Below are positions 61,385-64,000 of a stretch of DNA of 64,000 nucleotides, one piece after another. Source of the stretch: Bacillus manliponensis. Lineage in GTDB: Bacteria; Bacillota; Bacilli; Bacillales; Bacillaceae_G. The DNA is taken from contig NZ_JOTN01000003.1 in NCBI RefSeq assembly GCF_000712595.1, forward strand, positions 62,001 to 126,000. Reading direction: 5' to 3'. Position 1 is the stretch's first letter. Each line of letters opens with the position of its first letter. Both the position numbers and the translations under genes were made by a program. Below the pieces are notes generated by a model that saw only the letters and a list, made by a program, of their open reading frames with translations, had not been told where the DNA came from and searched no databases.

Positions 61385-61582
61385 AATCTGCCTCCTTATT
61401 ATGTAAAATCAACACCATCCCATAGTGCGAATGTTGTCGAATAAAATGAACTACTCTTGTAGTATACACGATGTTGAGCGTTTTCAATAGTGTTTCTCAT
61501 GGAATTACAAACAATAATTGATTTTTATATGTTGACTTTTCTGAATTATGTTACAATTTAAAGAAAATGCGAGGGTGATTGC

Positions 61583-62356
61583 ATGAAAAACCTTGTAATA
61601 GGAATGATTGCGTTATTGTTAATTGTTATTGGTGGATTTTACATGCAAAAATATAAGAATGTAGCAAAAACAACAGGTAAGATTGAAGAGGTAAAGTGGG
61701 ATATAAAGAATAAAGAAAGTAATCAAAGTGTGAACATTAAGTTTCAGTTGTATGATCAAAGTGGAGATGAGGTTTTAGGGGTAAATGATCATATTTTAGC
61801 AGTTATAACGGATGAACAATTACAAACAATTCAGCATATCAACCCACGGTTTTCAGGGAACGGAACATATCAAATGTCGTATAAGCCAAAAAAAGAAGGC
61901 TCATATACCGTGTTTTTATATGAAAATGATGAGGAAACAGTAAAGCAATTTGCGAAAAAAATTTTTATAAAAGGAGACAAGCAATTAAAAACGAAACCTG
62001 TATCAAAAACAGATGCGCTCCTCACAAAAAAGATAGGTGAATATAAAGCATCATTGTTATTTCGCACATTATATGAAAATGAAGCAGCGACATTAACATT
62101 TCAATTTCAAACAGAAGAAAGGGAGAAACTTAGATTACGTTCTAATGCTGGTGAAAAAGCCTCGCTTTCTATTGTTGATGATGAGAGAAAGCATTTTTTA
62201 TATGCAGTGCCAGTAAGTGAAGAAGGTGGACAATTACAGTACTATATCACGTTTCCAGTAGAGGGAATATATAAAATATGGGGTACTTTTTATATAAACG
62301 GAAAGAAACATGAACAGGAGTTCACATTACAAGTGAAAAAACGAAAAGAGAGCTAA
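61583..62356 (+). CDS. Membrane-anchored protein with Ig-like/YtkA-like domains
   Basis: This 257-residue protein has one N-terminal helix (residues 3-20) and two beta-rich outside domains (about 35-135 and 150-250) with patterns such as GNGTYQMSYKPKKEGSYTVFLY and GGQLQYYITFPVEGIYKIWG shortened to their strand cores. Such domains occur in FixH/YtkA-like proteins; no enzyme motif is present. Function is unknown. The start follows GCGAGGGTG. The stop lies in a terminator shared with mprF. Confidence 0.65.
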   Translation: MKNLVIGMIALLLIVIGGFYMQKYKNVAKTTGKIEEVKWDIKNKESNQSVNIKFQLYDQSGDEVLGVNDHILAVITDEQLQTIQHINPRFSGNGTYQMSYKPKKEGSYTVFLYENDEETVKQFAKKIFIKGDKQLKTKPVSKTDALLTKKIGEYKASLLFRTLYENEAATLTFQFQTEEREKLRLRSNAGEKASLSIVDDERKHFLYAVPVSEEGGQLQYYITFPVEGIYKIWGTFYINGKKHEQEFTLQVKKRKES

Positions 62357-62379
62357 TGTCAGCTCTCTTTTCGTTTTCC
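62341..62379. terminator. Bidirectional terminator over both stop codons
   Basis: ACGAAAAGAGAGCT and AGCTCTCTTTTCGT form a perfect stem around AATGTC. The stops of both converging genes lie within it. Confidence 0.9.
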
Positions 62380-64000
62380 AATTAACTTTGTAACAGCAAG
62401 CATCGTAATGGGAAGGGAGTGATTTTTTCGGAATACTAAATATTTACCACTCCAAGTGGGTTTATATTTTTCTTTGAAATGTCTCAAACCGCTAAAACTA
62501 TATGTGTAACGAACGTTATTAAAAATAGCAGCTGCAACACGTTCCGACCAAAATGAGTGAGCTGAGAGACCGACATTAGAAAGCGGAGCCATTCCTATAT
62601 TAAAGGAACTGTAATTGTTTTCTTTCGCCCAGTGGAATAAATGGATAAACATTGCATCCATAATACCACTTGGTGCATCGGGATAATATCTCATTAAATC
62701 TATAGATAGCTCACCATCTTGATAAACCGGCATAAACGTAGTAAAAGCAATGATTTTTCCGGTATTATCACATAAAGTTGCGACAGGTGCTCGGTTAATA
62801 TATTCACGGTTAAAGTATCCAAGAGAGAATCCCTTCTCTTTTTTTCCACCTAGCCAAACGTTTGATACTTCTAGTAATTCATTATATAAATCATCAGAAA
62901 ATGGTGGCTCGTGAATAGCGAATGTATAACCTTCTCGCTCAAAACGGTTAAACGTTGCACGAAGGCCGGCTCGTTTCTTTCCTGAAATCGTGAACGTGTG
63001 TAAATCAACAACAGCTTCTTCCCCTAACTTAAAGAAGTTATAACCAAAATCATGGTATAAGCTCATCCATTTACTTTCAATTTGATAAAAGACACAAATA
63101 TAACCGAATCGATCGGCCTCTTTAAGAAACTCTTCTAGTACTTTACGGAATGAAGATGGATCGCCAATTGGATCTCCAAGCACAACAAGCCGCTTACCAG
63201 CAGGAGAGAACAGTAGGAGAGCCTTTCCATCACTGCTGAAGAAAAATTGTTTATCACCTAAAAAACCTAAGTGACTTAATACATTCCCACCGTACGAATC
63301 TAAAAAGTTTTGCAGTCGTTTGTCGTTCGCAGGTTGTCCTGGAAAGGATGAACGGTAACGATTTGCAATAATAGAGCCAATCAGTAAGAAAATAGGAACA
63401 AAAAGTGCTGCAGCAAGTGCACTCCGTTGTACTTGCTCGATGTCTCGTACAACAAAATCAGGCTGGAAAACTTCTTTTGCTTCTGCAAAAATAATTCCTA
63501 TATTTTTATAAAGATAGAGTGTAACGAGTAAAAGTAAAAGTACTTTTACAATATCGGAAAATGTAACTTCCATTTTCTCGCGAACAAACCGTTTACGCAG
63601 CATATATAATACAGCTAGTACAATTAGTAAAATAAATGTTTCTTCTAAGTCAATTCCCTTTAACGTATTAAAAATAGCAGCGCCGATCAGAGAAATAATC
63701 GTCATGTAATAAGAGCGCTTCGTACCGTGATAAATACCACGTGACAAAATAACGAGTAAAATACCAAATGTTAATGATAGACTAAATGAAAGTTCAATAA
63801 GTTGTTTTGGAACTAAAATATGTATAGCATCAGCTCGAGTTGTACTTGTTGGTAATATTGTTGATAAAATGACCATAATACCAGCAAAAATAGTTAAAAC
63901 AGCAGAAGCCCAAGGGCCTAGTTTGCTAATAAAATCACGCTGAAGTGTCCAAATAACTCCCGTCGTTTCAAGAGCAGGTGCAATGAAAGGTTTGTTTTCT
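62359..64000 (-). CDS. mprF: Lysylphosphatidylglycerol synthase/flippase (5' end outside window)
   Basis: The minus-strand frame is open to the right edge, giving the last ~546 residues. Several transmembrane helices (first ~220 visible residues) precede a cytosolic DUF2156/GNAT-like domain that transfers lysine or alanine from tRNA to phosphatidylglycerol. Typical blocks are FSPAGKRLVVLGDPIG, SLGYFNREYINRAPVAT and DLMRYYPDAPSGIMDAMF. MprF reduces the negative surface charge and protects against cationic peptides. An internal Met at 63876 is not the start, since the reading continues upstream without a stop. Confidence 0.9.
   Translation of the reverse strand, partial: ENKPFIAPALETTGVIWTLQRDFISKLGPWASAVLTIFAGIMVILSTILPTSTTRADAIHILVPKQLIELSFSLSLTFGILLVILSRGIYHGTKRSYYMTIISLIGAAIFNTLKGIDLEETFILLIVLAVLYMLRKRFVREKMEVTFSDIVKVLLLLLVTLYLYKNIGIIFAEAKEVFQPDFVVRDIEQVQRSALAAALFVPIFLLIGSIIANRYRSSFPGQPANDKRLQNFLDSYGGNVLSHLGFLGDKQFFFSSDGKALLLFSPAGKRLVVLGDPIGDPSSFRKVLEEFLKEADRFGYICVFYQIESKWMSLYHDFGYNFFKLGEEAVVDLHTFTISGKKRAGLRATFNRFEREGYTFAIHEPPFSDDLYNELLEVSNVWLGGKKEKGFSLGYFNREYINRAPVATLCDNTGKIIAFTTFMPVYQDGELSIDLMRYYPDAPSGIMDAMFIHLFHWAKENNYSSFNIGMAPLSNVGLSAHSFWSERVAAAIFNNVRYTYSFSGLRHFKEKYKPTWSGKYLVFRKNHSLPITMLAVTKLIGKRKES

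Overview
The window is AT-rich chromosomal DNA from a member of the Bacillus cereus group (cereus/thuringiensis/anthracis type). The main evidence is several copies of an element of about 155 bp bounded by TTTAT/ATAAA that matches the bcr1 repeat known only from that group. Gene content, AGGAGG-type ribosome binding sites and frequent TTG/GTG starts agree. There is no rRNA, tRNA, CRISPR array, transposase or prophage; apart from the repeats and one small integrase gene this is ordinary core chromosome.

Layout. Positions 1-4944: end of an ilv-leu operon (ilvC end, leuABCD). 4945-12705: histidine operon hisZGDBHAFIE-hisJ behind a leader that looks like a ribosome-mediated attenuator, with a short peptide carrying three consecutive His codons. 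12765-17817: a small YozQ-like gene, a 2-hydroxyacid dehydrogenase, pssA, an LtaS-type lipoteichoic acid synthase and a DUF3888 protein. 17850-19652: lysine riboswitch and lysA. 19900-26877: SAM-I riboswitch, yezD, and assimilatory sulfate reduction with siroheme synthesis (cysH, sat, cysC, sulfite reductase, DUF3906, sumT, sirB, sirC). 26939-37435: Nudix gene, T-box-controlled SNF transporter, M23 cell-wall hydrolase, glutamate symporter, large lipoprotein, DUF1835 protein, and a SAM-riboswitch-controlled NhaC-type transporter (probable methionine uptake). 37694-41507: envelope-stress operon of lia type (membrane protein, PspA/LiaH, LiaF, LiaS, small Cys-containing ORF, LiaR). 41542-43230: brnQ with a T-box. 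43515-50593: small membrane proteins, a methyltransferase, an M50 protease, flavohaemoprotein hmp with a Crp/Fnr-type box, and a Crp-family regulator. 50687-53237: TSUP permease and pit with its DUF47 partner. 53546-64000: bifunctional PBP, DUF72, a probable Fur-controlled small RNA, an RHH protein, an integrase-like protein, an orphan histidine kinase, deoD and the C-terminal part of mprF.

The common theme is nutrient-sensing RNA. Six metabolite or charging-state leaders (His attenuator, Lys riboswitch, two SAM-I riboswitches, and T-boxes read as Tyr and Ile) control amino-acid synthesis or uptake. A seventh RNA, read here as an FsrA-like iron-sparing sRNA on the minus strand at 57032-57143, is the most notable unannotated element. 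Other points worth attention are the his attenuator, a class-II-spaced Fnr-like box upstream of hmp, a WalR box upstream of the M23 hydrolase, two hairpins that would hide ribosome binding sites in read-through transcripts, and bcr1 copies that supply stop codons to genes.
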